From contig NZ_CP107931.1 in NCBI RefSeq assembly GCF_036023875.1, positions 1,240,001-1,304,000 of the forward strand: a stretch of 64,000 nucleotides of DNA. Direction: 5' to 3'. Position numbers and translations under genes: made by a program. Origin of the DNA: Mycobacterium sp. NBC_00419 (GTDB taxonomy: Bacteria; Actinomycetota; Actinomycetes; Mycobacteriales; Mycobacteriaceae). The notes below the pieces were generated by a model that made no database searches, had not been told where the DNA came from, and worked only from the letters and a program-made list of their open reading frames with translations. Positions 40,057 through 49,400 of this stretch are shown one piece after another. Numbering within the stretch: the first letter of the stretch is position 1; the number at the start of each line of letters is the position of its first letter.

Positions 40057-40196
40057 GGGGGTCCATCCTATGGTCTGACGTGGTCAGAGCCTGCATCCAT
40101 ATCCCGGCTTGCTGCGCTCCCTGTACGGGCTTTGGTGAGGGAGTGCCGAGATGGGTTAGTCTGTGCAGGCCCAAACGGCGCAGTTGTCATCGATGC

Positions 40197-40269
40197 GCCC
40201 CCGTAGCTCAGGGGATAGAGCGTCTGCCTCCGGAGCAGAAGGCCGCAGGTTCGAATCCTGCCGGGGGCA
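40197..40269 (+). tRNA. tRNA-Arg (anticodon CCG)
   Basis: 73 bases fold as a complete cloverleaf: acceptor GCCCCCG/CGGGGGC, D-stem GCTC/GAGC, anticodon stem TCTGC/GCAGA with loop CTCCGGA (anticodon CCG), T-stem GCAGG/CCTGC with TTCGAAT, discriminator A. The CCA end is not encoded. It reads CGG arginine codons, frequent in this GC-rich genome. Confidence 0.97.
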
Positions 40270-40439
40270 CTCAACTTTGAAACGGCCTCCGTTCGCCGCG
40301 GCACCGACTTCCCGGCTACCGACCGCGCGCCCGAGCACCACTGACGCGGTCTTGACTGTGACCGGCGCGCCGCAACCCGCCAGCATGCTGAGACGCTGCA
40401 GCTCACCGGCGTGATGTGTGCGCGAGCTATGAATGTGGC

Positions 40440-40479
40440 AAAGAGTTGGCCGAAACTCTTTCTGCCCCGCGCCGGGGCA
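40440..40479. promoter_or_regulatory. Two adjacent perfect dyads upstream of a secreted-protein gene
   Basis: AAAGAGTT (40440-40447) and AACTCTTT (40454-40461) form a perfect 8-bp dyad around GGCCGA. One base later TGCCCCG (40463-40469) and CGGGGCA (40473-40479) form a 7-bp hairpin with a CGC loop. They lie 50-90 bases before the start at 40529. The first resembles an operator; the second a compact hairpin or terminator. The stretch from the tRNA to the first dyad holds nothing else I can support. Confidence 0.4.
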
Positions 40480-40528
40480 AGGTACGGTCCTTACCGGCAA
40501 AGACACCGACGAACAATGAGGTACGCCG

Positions 40529-41674
40529 ATGGATCAGGCTCGAGTCAAAGGCGGCGTGTTGCTCGGGGCACTGGTCTCCGGCGCATTGAGCGCCGGGACA
40601 CTCAGTGCAGCCCCGGCAGCCAACGCCAGTTGTTTCTCGGCCTTCGGGATCGGCAACGGCAACGGCTGCACGAGCAACCTGACGACCTTCGCCATCGGCA
40701 TCGGCAACGGTGCGACGGCGAGCGCGGGCGGGCTTCTCAACGGGGCGATCGCGATCGGTGACGGCGCGAGCGCAACCACGGTCCTGAGTGCATTCACCTG
40801 GGCGGCCGCCCTCGGCGACAGCGCCTCGGCCGGGGCCATCACGTCCTTCTTCTCCACCGCTCTGCAACTCGGGGCGGGCACCGCCTCCAATTGGGGCGCC
40901 CTGAACCTTGTCATCAGCCAGAACACCGGTAACGGAAACGCGGAGGCCGGCGCCATCGGCGTCCTCAACTTCGCCTACCAGCTGGGTCACGGCACGTCCT
41001 CGACCCTTGGTTTCCTCAATTACGCGGCCGGAGTTAATCCGCTGGGTTCCGGCGGGCAGACCACCGGTGCGGCCGGGCTGCTGAACTTCTCGCTACAGCT
41101 GGGGCCGGGCACCACGTCCACGGTCGGCGGCCTGAACATCGCCATCGGCTTCCTGCCCAACAACAACGGGCAACAGACCACCGCAGCCGGTGGAATCGGC
41201 TCCGCCGCAATCAACATCTCGGGCGACACCGGCAACAACTACGTCTCCTCGGCGGGAATTCTCACCAGCGCCGTCAACCTCAACGGCAATGACAACACGG
41301 TCAGGGCCGGTGGCGGCACTCCCGACTCACTTCTGGTCAGCGCCGTCAACGCCCAGGGCAATGGCAACACCGTCACCGCCGGACCCGGCGCCGCGGCGCT
41401 GGCGGGATCGGTCGGCCAGAACGGTGCCACGGTCGCCGCGGGCGGCCCGGGCTTCAACATCAACGGATTCGCTGTCGGCCGGCCATCGGCCGCCAACGGA
41501 GCCAACGACACGACGCCCGCCACGAGCGCAGCCGCGGCGAGCACGTCGGCCGACGCCCCCGCAGCCAAGGGTCCCAAGCACGCAGCCAAGACCAGCGGCG
41601 GGACTGCCCGGCAAGCCAAGGCCTCCGACTCCTCCTCGGGCTCCACCGGCGGCGGCGGGCGGCACCGGAAGTAG
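40529..41674 (+). CDS. Secreted Gly/Asn/Ala-rich protein with beta-roll-like repeats
   Basis: A 381-residue exported protein. Residues 1-33 are a signal peptide (VLLGALVSGALSAGTLSAAPAANA, cleavage after ANA). The mature part starts with two cysteines 12 residues apart (SC...NGC), then imperfect repeats such as AIGIGNGATASAG, AIAIGDGASATT and LNFAYQLGHGTSSTLG. The regular G-x-G/N-x-A spacing resembles the beta-roll of YadA-type adhesin heads or other parallel beta-helices. A conserved-looking pattern of LNxxxxLGxGTxSTxGxLN recurs three times. The C-terminal 70 residues are Ala/Ser/Lys-rich and end in GGGGRHRK. ATG 40529 has GAGG seven bases upstream. I do not recognise a specific function; a cell-surface structural or adhesive role is an inference. 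Confidence 0.82.
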   Translation: MDQARVKGGVLLGALVSGALSAGTLSAAPAANASCFSAFGIGNGNGCTSNLTTFAIGIGNGATASAGGLLNGAIAIGDGASATTVLSAFTWAAALGDSASAGAITSFFSTALQLGAGTASNWGALNLVISQNTGNGNAEAGAIGVLNFAYQLGHGTSSTLGFLNYAAGVNPLGSGGQTTGAAGLLNFSLQLGPGTTSTVGGLNIAIGFLPNNNGQQTTAAGGIGSAAINISGDTGNNYVSSAGILTSAVNLNGNDNTVRAGGGTPDSLLVSAVNAQGNGNTVTAGPGAAALAGSVGQNGATVAAGGPGFNINGFAVGRPSAANGANDTTPATSAAAASTSADAPAAKGPKHAAKTSGGTARQAKASDSSSGSTGGGGRHRK

Positions 41675-41888
41675 CCGGTGCCGAGACAACCGAGGACTGC
41701 CGGGATGGGCACTATGCGCGCCTCCAGCGACGAACACCCAGCTTGCCCGCTCCGGGATACCAGACCGAAGGTCTGTATCGGCACAATGACACTCGGTTTC
41801 CAGCAGCCTGAACAGGCATTTGCTGGAGCTGCCAGTTTGCTTTGCTACGATCTGTGACCGGGATAACACAGGGGTCCGGAAAAGAACA

Positions 41889-44381
41889 GTGACAGCAAAA
41901 CATCGTGCGGCACGTCAGAAGCGCTCACGCGCACGGCACCGCGCTACCCAGCGGCACGGCGATGTGTCCGCGTGGCTGGGGGCCGGTGCACTCACCGTCG
42001 GTGTCTGCGCGTCCCTAGCCGGCGCCACCGGGGTCGCCAACGCCGCCCCCTCGAGCGACGATTCGGCGTCGAGTCACAACACCGCGGGCTCCACCGATTC
42101 CTCGGCGTCGGCGTCCACCTCCAAGTCGACGGGCTCGGTCCGCCCACACAGTGGTTCGACAGCGTCAAAGCCCAAGTCTTCCAGCACTTCTCCGTCTGCA
42201 GCATCGGCCACTGGTCGGTCGTCGACAACCAAGACGACTGCTACAGACACCACCGCCGCCACTGAGCCGGTCTCGGCAGTCCCTACCAGCGAGACCACCA
42301 CCACAGAGGCCGCCACCACCGTCTCCCCCGCGGCCGCAGAGACCACGCCGGCAGCTGCCGAGGCGAGCACCACAGCCATACCCGCAGCCGCAGCCGCCAC
42401 ACCTGCCGCGGCTGCCAAGACCACCGTGACGGCCTCGGCGATCCCCGTGCTGCCCACGTTGCCCTCGCTGTTCCCGTGGACCGGGACGCTCAGCGACTTC
42501 ATGGCGCTGCTGGTCAGCGACGGCACCGCCGCGCATCCTGATGCCGGCCTGCTGATCGGCAACGGCTACAGCTACGGCACGGTCGCCGGTGACTGCACGG
42601 CCGCATCCGGCAGCTGCAACGGCGGAAACGGCGGCTATTTCTACGGCAACGGCGGCAGCGGCTGGGGCGGCGGCAACGGCGGCACCTCCGGGATCGTCGG
42701 CAATGGCGGCAACGGCGGCAATGGCCAAACCGGCAAGACCGGCGGCAACGGCGGGGCCGCGGTCTGGTTCGGCACCGGCGGAACCGGCGGCAATGGCGGG
42801 TCCACCACCGTCGACCTCGAAGCCGGCGGCAACGGCGGTTCGGGCGGCGCGGCAGGACTGTTCACAGGCAACGGTGGCGCAGGCGGGCTCGGCGGCTCGG
42901 CGACCACCGGCGTTGGCGGAAACGGCGGAAACGGCGGAAACGGCAGCTATCTCGGTAACGCCGGCATCGGCGGGGACGGCGGCGCCAGCGCGAGCAGCAC
43001 CGGCGGCAACGGCGGCACAGGCGGATACGACGACCAAGTCGGCGGGGCCGGCGGCACGGGCGGCGCGGGTGTCATCGGCGGCAAGGGCGGCACCGGCGGT
43101 ATCGCACTGAGCATCGGCTACGGCGACGTGATCGGCGGCGCAGGCGGGGCCGGCGGCGCCGGTACCGTCACCGGCGGCGCAGGCGGAGCGGGCGGGATGG
43201 CCATCATGGGCTACTACCCCTTCGGGAGCCCCGGTAATGCCATCGGCGGTGCAGGCGGAGCGGGCGGCACGGGCGGCACGACCGACGGAGCCGACGGAGC
43301 CGACGGCATCGCCTACAACTACGGCGCCGGGCTGGCGTTCGGCTCCAACACGACGATGACAGGCGCAACCACCACCGGCTTCTCCGTGGTGGTGTTGGGG
43401 ACGCTGCTGATCGGCAACGGCGCCAACGGAACAGCGGACAGCCCGGACGGCAAGCCCGGCGGTGTGTTGTTCGGTAACGGCGGCATCGGCTACACCTCCA
43501 CCACCGCAGGCGTTGCCGGGGGCAACGGCGGCAAGGCCGGTTTGATCGGCAATGGCGGCGACGGCGGGGCCGGCGGTGCGGGTGCCTCCGGCGGCAACGG
43601 CGGCGCGGCAGGCTGGTTCGGTAACGGCGGCGATGGCGGAGCCGGCGGCTCGACGACCACCGACCTGCAGGCCGGCGGCAACGGCGGCAACGGCGGGGTG
43701 GGCGGATTCTTCGTCGGCAACGGCGGAGTTGGCGGGGTCGGCGGAAACGCGACGACCGGCAAGGGCGGCAACGGCGGCAACGGCGGCGGGGCCAGTGCCG
43801 GTCTCCCCGGAATCGCCGGCACCGGAGGCAACGGCGGCAACAGCGCCAGTGGCACCGGCGGCAATGGTGGCACCGGCGGCGGCAGCGTTCTGAACGCAGG
43901 GGCCGGCGGTAACGGCGGAAGCGGCGTCATCGGCGGCAACGGCGGAACCGGTGGTGCCGCAATTTCCATCGGCTACGGAAACGTCATCGGCGGCGCCGGC
44001 GGGACCGGCGGAATCGGCACTGTCACAGGCGGTTCCGGCGGCCAGGGCGGTATGGCGGTCATGGGGTACTACCTCTTCGGCACCGCGGGCAATGCGATCG
44101 GCGGCGCCGGCGGCCAGGGCGGCACGGGCGGCACGACGGGCGGGTCCGGCGGCCAGGGCGGCACCGCCTACAACCTTGTCGGCGGGGTGGCGTTCGGCGG
44201 CGACGGTGGCACCGGAGGCGGCGCCACGGGCACCGGTTCAACCGGCGGTGGCGGCGGCGTCGGCGGCAGTGCCTTCGCACTACTCATCGCGAACGCGGTC
44301 GCCGGGATCGGCGGCTCAGCCGGAACCGGCCTCGCCGGAACCGGCTCGACCGGATCAGACGGCACCACCGGCACCGCCTAG
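41889..44381 (+). CDS. Secreted PGRS-type glycine-rich protein lacking a PE domain
   Basis: About 830 residues. Layout: a basic N-terminus (AKHRAARQKRSRARHR), a signal or membrane segment (AWLGAGALTVGVCASLAGATGVANA), about 135 Ser/Thr/Ala/Pro-rich residues as a wall-spanning linker, a short conserved LPTLPSLFPWTGTLSDFM segment, then about 610 residues of GGNGG/GGAGG repeats of the PGRS class. M. tuberculosis PGRS domains are normally fused to an N-terminal PE domain; here a conventional export signal takes its place. The PGRS part is two halves of about 285 residues that repeat each other. GTG 41889 is the likely start (GGAAAAG upstream, weak); the frame upstream to 41820 reads poorly. It is probably a surface protein; function unknown. 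Confidence 0.82.
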   Translation: MTAKHRAARQKRSRARHRATQRHGDVSAWLGAGALTVGVCASLAGATGVANAAPSSDDSASSHNTAGSTDSSASASTSKSTGSVRPHSGSTASKPKSSSTSPSAASATGRSSTTKTTATDTTAATEPVSAVPTSETTTTEAATTVSPAAAETTPAAAEASTTAIPAAAAATPAAAAKTTVTASAIPVLPTLPSLFPWTGTLSDFMALLVSDGTAAHPDAGLLIGNGYSYGTVAGDCTAASGSCNGGNGGYFYGNGGSGWGGGNGGTSGIVGNGGNGGNGQTGKTGGNGGAAVWFGTGGTGGNGGSTTVDLEAGGNGGSGGAAGLFTGNGGAGGLGGSATTGVGGNGGNGGNGSYLGNAGIGGDGGASASSTGGNGGTGGYDDQVGGAGGTGGAGVIGGKGGTGGIALSIGYGDVIGGAGGAGGAGTVTGGAGGAGGMAIMGYYPFGSPGNAIGGAGGAGGTGGTTDGADGADGIAYNYGAGLAFGSNTTMTGATTTGFSVVVLGTLLIGNGANGTADSPDGKPGGVLFGNGGIGYTSTTAGVAGGNGGKAGLIGNGGDGGAGGAGASGGNGGAAGWFGNGGDGGAGGSTTTDLQAGGNGGNGGVGGFFVGNGGVGGVGGNATTGKGGNGGNGGGASAGLPGIAGTGGNGGNSASGTGGNGGTGGGSVLNAGAGGNGGSGVIGGNGGTGGAAISIGYGNVIGGAGGTGGIGTVTGGSGGQGGMAVMGYYLFGTAGNAIGGAGGQGGTGGTTGGSGGQGGTAYNLVGGVAFGGDGGTGGGATGTGSTGGGGGVGGSAFALLIANAVAGIGGSAGTGLAGTGSTGSDGTTGTA
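42549..44258. repeat. Internal tandem duplication of about 855 bp in the PGRS gene
   Basis: Two consecutive units share non-Gly landmarks in the same order: LLIGNG, STT-DL-AGGNGG, ATTG-GGNGGNGG, ISIGYG/LSIGYG-VIGGAGG, GTVTGG, MGYY-FG-GNAIGGAGG. The LLIGNG codons at 42549 and 43404, and the ATG of MGYY at 43206 and 44061, are both exactly 855 bases apart, with small compensating indels between. This is an ancient-to-moderate duplication, not mere compositional similarity. Confidence 0.88.
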
Positions 44382-44403
44382 CCCGCAGCCGGTTTCAGGC
44401 GGT

Positions 44404-46158
44404 CTAGCCGTCCAACCGGGCGAACTGGTCGCGCTGGTAATGCTCGACGCACAGCGAACGCCTGACCTTGCCGCTGGTCGTCACCGGAATCGAACCCTGG
44501 TCCACCAGAACGAGATCCGCGACCGCGAGGCGGTGTGAATTCGAAATCGCCGCGGTGACTTCCCGTTTGACGGCGGCGAGGTTCTCCGCGATCTCGGCCT
44601 CGGAGTTGCCGCGCTTGCGGACCTCCATGACGACGACGGCCTTCTCCTCGCCGTCGTCGGTGACGGCGATCGCCGCGACCCGGCCGCGGGTGATGTCCTG
44701 AACCGTCGCCTCGATGTCGTCGGGGGCGTGGTTCTGGCCGTAGATGATCAGAAGATCCTTGATGCGGCCGACGACGAACAGGTCGCCGTCGGAGAAGAAG
44801 CCACGATCCCCGGTCCGCAGCCACCCGGTCTCGGGGGTGTCCCCCGTCGCCCCGACGAGCGTCGCACCGAAGGTGCGCGCCGTCTCCTCTGGCTTCTCCC
44901 AGTAGCCTGCGGCGACGTTGTCACCGTGCACCCAGATCTCGCCGAGCTCGCCCGGTGCGCATTCGGTACTGGTCTCATGGTCGACCACCCGCACCAGCGG
45001 CGACAGCGCCGAGCGCTGCGAGCCGTAGCTGACCAACGGAGTGCCCGCCTCCGAGCGCTTGGCCTGCCCGCTCGCCAGCACCTCGGAGTCGAAATTCACC
45101 ACGGTCGGAGCCTTCGCGGGATTCGGCGTCGCCACGTAGAGCGTCGCCTCGGCGAGCCCGTAGGAAGGCTGAATCACGTTGTCGTGCAACCCGAACCGGG
45201 TGAACCTGTCCATGAAGCGCTTGACCGTGGCCGGCTGCACCCGTTCGGCACCGCTCTGGATGAGCAGGATCTCGCTGAGGTCCACCCCGGCCATGTCGTC
45301 GTCGGAGATCTTGCGGGCCGCCACGTCGAAGGCGAAGTTCGGCGCCGAGGTGAAGGCGCGGGGATGGCCGCCGGCCAGGTGCATCCAGCGGGCCGGCCGC
45401 TGCAGGAACGACACGGGGCTGGTCAGCACCGTCGGGAAGCCCGCGACGACGGGCGTGCAGATTCCCATCAGCAGACCCAGGTCGTGATAGAAGGGCAGCC
45501 ACGACACGATGGTCGGCGGGGCCACCACCCCGCCGTCGGCCAGGAAGTCGGTGCAGATCTGCTGAAGATTGGTCAGCACGTTCTTGTAGGAGATCATCAC
45601 GCCGGCAGGCGACCGGGTCGACCCGGAGGTGTACTGCAGATACGCCGGGCCCTCGAAGCCGTGGAAATCGCCGTCGTCGGAGTCCGACCGCACTTGGGCG
45701 TCCAGGTCCAGCCGGTCCACCTCGATGACCGCAGGCGCGGGCTGTCCTGCGGGCGGGGTCAGGCTGCGGACCACATCGGCGACCACCGAGGAGGTGGTCA
45801 GGACCGCGGCAGGCACCGCGTCACGCAGCACCGAGTCGACGCGCTCGTCGGCGACGCCGCCGAACGGGACCGCCAGTGGAGCGGGGATCAATCCGGCCTG
45901 CAGGCAGCCCAAGAACGCGACGATGTATTCCAGGCCCTGGGGCGCGACGATCATCGCCCGATCCCCGGGTGACGAGCAGTGGCTGAGCTCGCGGGCCACG
46001 TTGAGCGCCCGCCGATACAACTGCGGCCACGTCAGGCTCTCCGGGACACCCGCCCAGTCCTTGTCGTAGTCGACAAACGTCAATGCCGTGTCGTCGGGCT
46101 GCAGCAGCGCACGCTCGCGCAGCAACGCCGGAAACGAGGTTTCAACCGCCTGTGTCAC
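44404..46158 (-). CDS. Fatty acyl-AMP ligase (FAAL, FadD23/FadD28-like)
   Basis: A 584-residue ANL enzyme of the FAAL class, which forms acyl-adenylates and passes the acyl chain to a polyketide synthase carrier rather than to CoA. FAAL-type core: [16 protein letters not shown] at A3, [27 protein letters not shown] at A5, [38 protein letters not shown] at A7-A8, and the C-terminal TTSGKVRRS with the catalytic Lys. Length equals FadD23. GTG start at 46158 without an obvious ribosome-binding site. It is divergent from the MAS-like PKS; FAAL-PKS pairs of this type make methyl-branched acyl chains of trehalose lipids or lipooligosaccharides in mycobacteria. The PKS is the probable partner. Confidence 0.93.
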   Translation of the reverse strand: MTQAVETSFPALLRERALLQPDDTALTFVDYDKDWAGVPESLTWPQLYRRALNVARELSHCSSPGDRAMIVAPQGLEYIVAFLGCLQAGLIPAPLAVPFGGVADERVDSVLRDAVPAAVLTTSSVVADVVRSLTPPAGQPAPAVIEVDRLDLDAQVRSDSDDGDFHGFEGPAYLQYTSGSTRSPAGVMISYKNVLTNLQQICTDFLADGGVVAPPTIVSWLPFYHDLGLLMGICTPVVAGFPTVLTSPVSFLQRPARWMHLAGGHPRAFTSAPNFAFDVAARKISDDDMAGVDLSEILLIQSGAERVQPATVKRFMDRFTRFGLHDNVIQPSYGLAEATLYVATPNPAKAPTVVNFDSEVLASGQAKRSEAGTPLVSYGSQRSALSPLVRVVDHETSTECAPGELGEIWVHGDNVAAGYWEKPEETARTFGATLVGATGDTPETGWLRTGDRGFFSDGDLFVVGRIKDLLIIYGQNHAPDDIEATVQDITRGRVAAIAVTDDGEEKAVVVMEVRKRGNSEAEIAENLAAVKREVTAAISNSHRLAVADLVLVDQGSIPVTTSGKVRRSLCVEHYQRDQFARLDG

Positions 46159-46498
46159 GGACCACAGGCTAGCGCAGACGACCCCGTCAATTCCTGTTAG
46201 GTCGGAGATAAAGAGGTAGCGGTACAGAATCCGAACAACTAGTAGCTAACCCACAACTGGTTAAGCTGCGAAACGCTTTACCAACATGTAGGTGGGCTGC
46301 ATAATAACTTCGCCCTGCCATCGCGGCACGTCATCGTGCGTCGACCGACGCCTGACATGGGCACGGCGCCAACCGACCACACACAGCATTCTGGCTGGTC
46401 AACGAGGTGTCGGAGCGAGTCAATCAGATGGGATGGTTCCACTCGGTGCGATCGATGATCGGGCAGACCGCTCGGCTTGCGCGAATCCCCCTCCCACG
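46159..46498. promoter_or_regulatory. Divergent FAAL/PKS intergenic region with an imperfect palindrome
   Basis: A 340-base region that must hold promoters for both genes. An imperfect dyad AGCTAACC (46244-46251) / GGTTAAGCT (46259-46267), with one extra A, lies in its AT-richest part, about 90 bases from the FAAL start. No confident -35/-10 pair is visible. The right-hand 200 bases are GC-rich and an upstream in-frame PKS start (ATG 46433) is possible. Confidence 0.4.
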
Positions 46499-49400
46499 AT
46501 GACCACCTCGCCCACCACCCCGGTTGCTGTCGTCGGCATGGCCTGCCGGCTGCCCGGCGGCATCACCTCTCCGGAGCAACTCTGGGAGGCGTTGCTGGCA
46601 GGCGAGGATCTCGTCACCGAGATTCCCCGCGAACGCTGGGATGTCGACGAGTACTACGACCCCGAACCAGGGGTGCCCGGACGCACGGTGTCCAAATGGG
46701 GCGCATTCCTCGACGACGTCGCCGGCTTCGATGCCGAGTTCTTCGGGATCAACGACCGGGAAGCCGCCGCACTCGACCCGCAGCACCGCCTCCTGCTGGA
46801 GACGTCGTGGGAGGCGATGGAGCACGCCGGCCTGACACCCGCGGCGATTCGCGACTCGTTGACCGGGGTGTTCATGGGGTTGACCCACCTCGACTACCAG
46901 CTGGTCAACGCCGACTCCGAGGAGATGGAAGGCCCGTACGGCTTTGAGGGCAGCACGCTGGCCATGGCCTCCGGGCGGATCTCCTACACACTCGGCGTGC
47001 ACGGCCCCGCGCTGACCCTCGACACCGCCTGCTCGTCGGGCCTGTTCGCGGTGCACATGGGGTGCCGCAGCCTCAACGACGGGGAAAGCGACCTTGCCCT
47101 GGCAGGGGCGTCCTTCGTCCTCCTCGAACCGCGCAAGTACGTCGCCGGAACGGCACAGAGCCACCTGTCCCCCACCGGACGCTGCCGCGCGTTCGACGCC
47201 GCCGCCGACGGTTATGTCTGCGGCGAGGCCACCGGCGTGGTCCTGCTCAAGCGACTGCCCGACGCGCTGCGCGACGGCGACCGCATCCTCGCGGTGATCC
47301 GGGGCACGGCCGCCAACCAGGACGGTCACACCGTCAACATCTCCACCCCGTCGGCGACCGCGCAGGCCGACCTGTACCGGACAGCGCTGCGCACCGCCGG
47401 GGTGGACGCCGCCGGTATCGGCATGATCGAGGCGCACGGACCCGGCACACCGGTGGGTGATCCCATCGAGTTCAGCAGTCTGAGCCAGGTGTACGGCGCC
47501 GACGGGCCGTGCGCGCTGGCATCGGCCAAAACCAATTTCGGCCACGCGCAATCCGCCTCAGGCATCCTCGGCCTGATGAAGACAGTGCTGGCGCTGCAGC
47601 ACGGCGTGATTCCCCGGAATCTGCACTTCAACCGCCTCCCCGACGATCTCGCGCGCATCGACACGCAATTGTTTGTGCCACAAGAGAATACGCAGTGGCC
47701 GAGCAGCGGTGCACATCCGCGCCGCGCTGCGGTGTCGTCCTACGGCGTGTCGGGGACCAACGTCCACGCGATCCTCGAGCAGGCGCCCGACCTCACGCCT
47801 GCACCGGCGGCGACGGACCCGGCGGCACCGCTGTTGTTCGCGCTGTCGGCCACCTCGGCCGACGAGTTGCGCCGTACCGCAGGCCATTTGGCTGATTGGG
47901 TACACACCCACGAGGATGTGACGCTGCCGGATCTGGCGTACACGCTGGCCCGCCGGCGCGCGCACCGCCCGGTGCGCACCGCGGTCATCGGACGCACCCG
48001 CCAGGACGTTGCCGACGCGCTACGTAACGTGGCCGACGACGACACCCCGTATCAACCCGCGGTCGGACGTGACGACCGCGGACCGGTGTGGGTGTTCTCC
48101 GGGCAGGGCTCCCAGTGGGCGCGAATGGGCGCCGAATTGCTGGACAGGGAACCGGTTTTCGCCGCAACCATCGCGCAACTCGAGCCGTTGATCGCAGCAG
48201 AGTCGGGATTCTCCGTCACCGAGGCGCTGTCGGCGCCGGACGTCGTCACCGGCATCGACAGGGTGCAGCCGAGCCTGTTCGCCATGCAGGTGGCGTTGGC
48301 CGCGGCGATGAAGGCACACGGTGTCCGCCCGGGCGCGGTGATCGGCCATTCCATGGGCGAGACGGCGGCCGCGGTGGTGGCAGGTGCACTGTCATTGGAG
48401 GACGGCGTACGGGTCATCTGCCGGCGCTCCAAGCTGATGGCCACCATCGCCGGGTCCGGTGCGATGGGATCGGTGGAACTGCCTGCCAAACAAGTACTTT
48501 CCGAACTCACCATGCGTGGGATCAAGGATGTCGTGGTGGCCGTGGTGGCCTCGCCGCAATCCACCGTGGTCGGCGGTGCCACCGACACGGTCAAGGAACT
48601 CATCGCGGCGTGGGAGGAGCGCGACGTGATGGCCCGGCAGGTGGCCGTCGATGTCGCCTCGCATTCGCCACAGGTCGATCCGATCCTCGACGAGCTGGCC
48701 AAGGTGCTCGCCGACATCACACCGATGACGCCACAGATCCCGTTCTATTCGGCGACGGGCTTCGACCCGCGCGAGGACCCGATCTGCGACGCCAAGTACT
48801 GGGTCAACAATCTGCGCCGGACGGTACGTTTCGCCGCCGCGGTACGTGCCGCCCTGGAGGACGGTTACCGGGTCTTCGCCGAGTTGGCCCCGCACCCGCT
48901 GCTCACCCATGCCGTCGAGCAGACCGCCGACAGCCTGGACGTTCCCCTGGCCACCCTGGCTGCCGTGCGCCGGGAACAGGAACTCCCGCAAGGACTTCGC
49001 GGGTTCCTCGCCGATCTGCACAGCGCCGGTGCGGCGATCGACTTCGCCGTGCCCTACCCCACCGGGTCGCTGGTGGACGCCCCGCTGCCCACCTGGACCC
49101 ATCGCCGGCTGTGGTTGAGCCACGACGGCCAGGACGCGTCGTCGCACGGCGGACACACCGTGTCGGTGCACCCACTGCTCGGGCCGCACGTGCGTCTGCA
49201 GGAGGAGCCGGAGCGCCACGTGTGGCACGCCGAGATCGGTACGTCCGCACACCCCTGGCTCGGCGAGCACCAGATCCGCAATGTGGCGGTGTTGCCCGGG
49301 GCGGCCTATTGCGAGATGGCGCTGGCCGCTGCCCACACCGTGCTCGGTGATGCGGCCGAGGTGCGCGATATCAGCTTCGAGCAGGCACTGCTGCTCGACG

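Noticed and set aside
42165..43037. Minus-strand frame opposite the PGRS repeat region
   Set aside because: Complement of GC-rich Gly codons produces Ala/Pro/Val-rich frames automatically; no start signals or motifs.
42600..44300. Dense short repeats resembling a CRISPR or satellite array
   Set aside because: The repeats keep codon phase and encode Gly-Gly-Asn/Ala units in one open frame; there are no constant-length spacers.
46292..46498. N-terminal extension of the PKS by up to 69 residues
   Set aside because: The extension has no similarity to KS N-termini; MAS-type proteins begin just before [13 protein letters not shown], so ATG 46499 is preferred.
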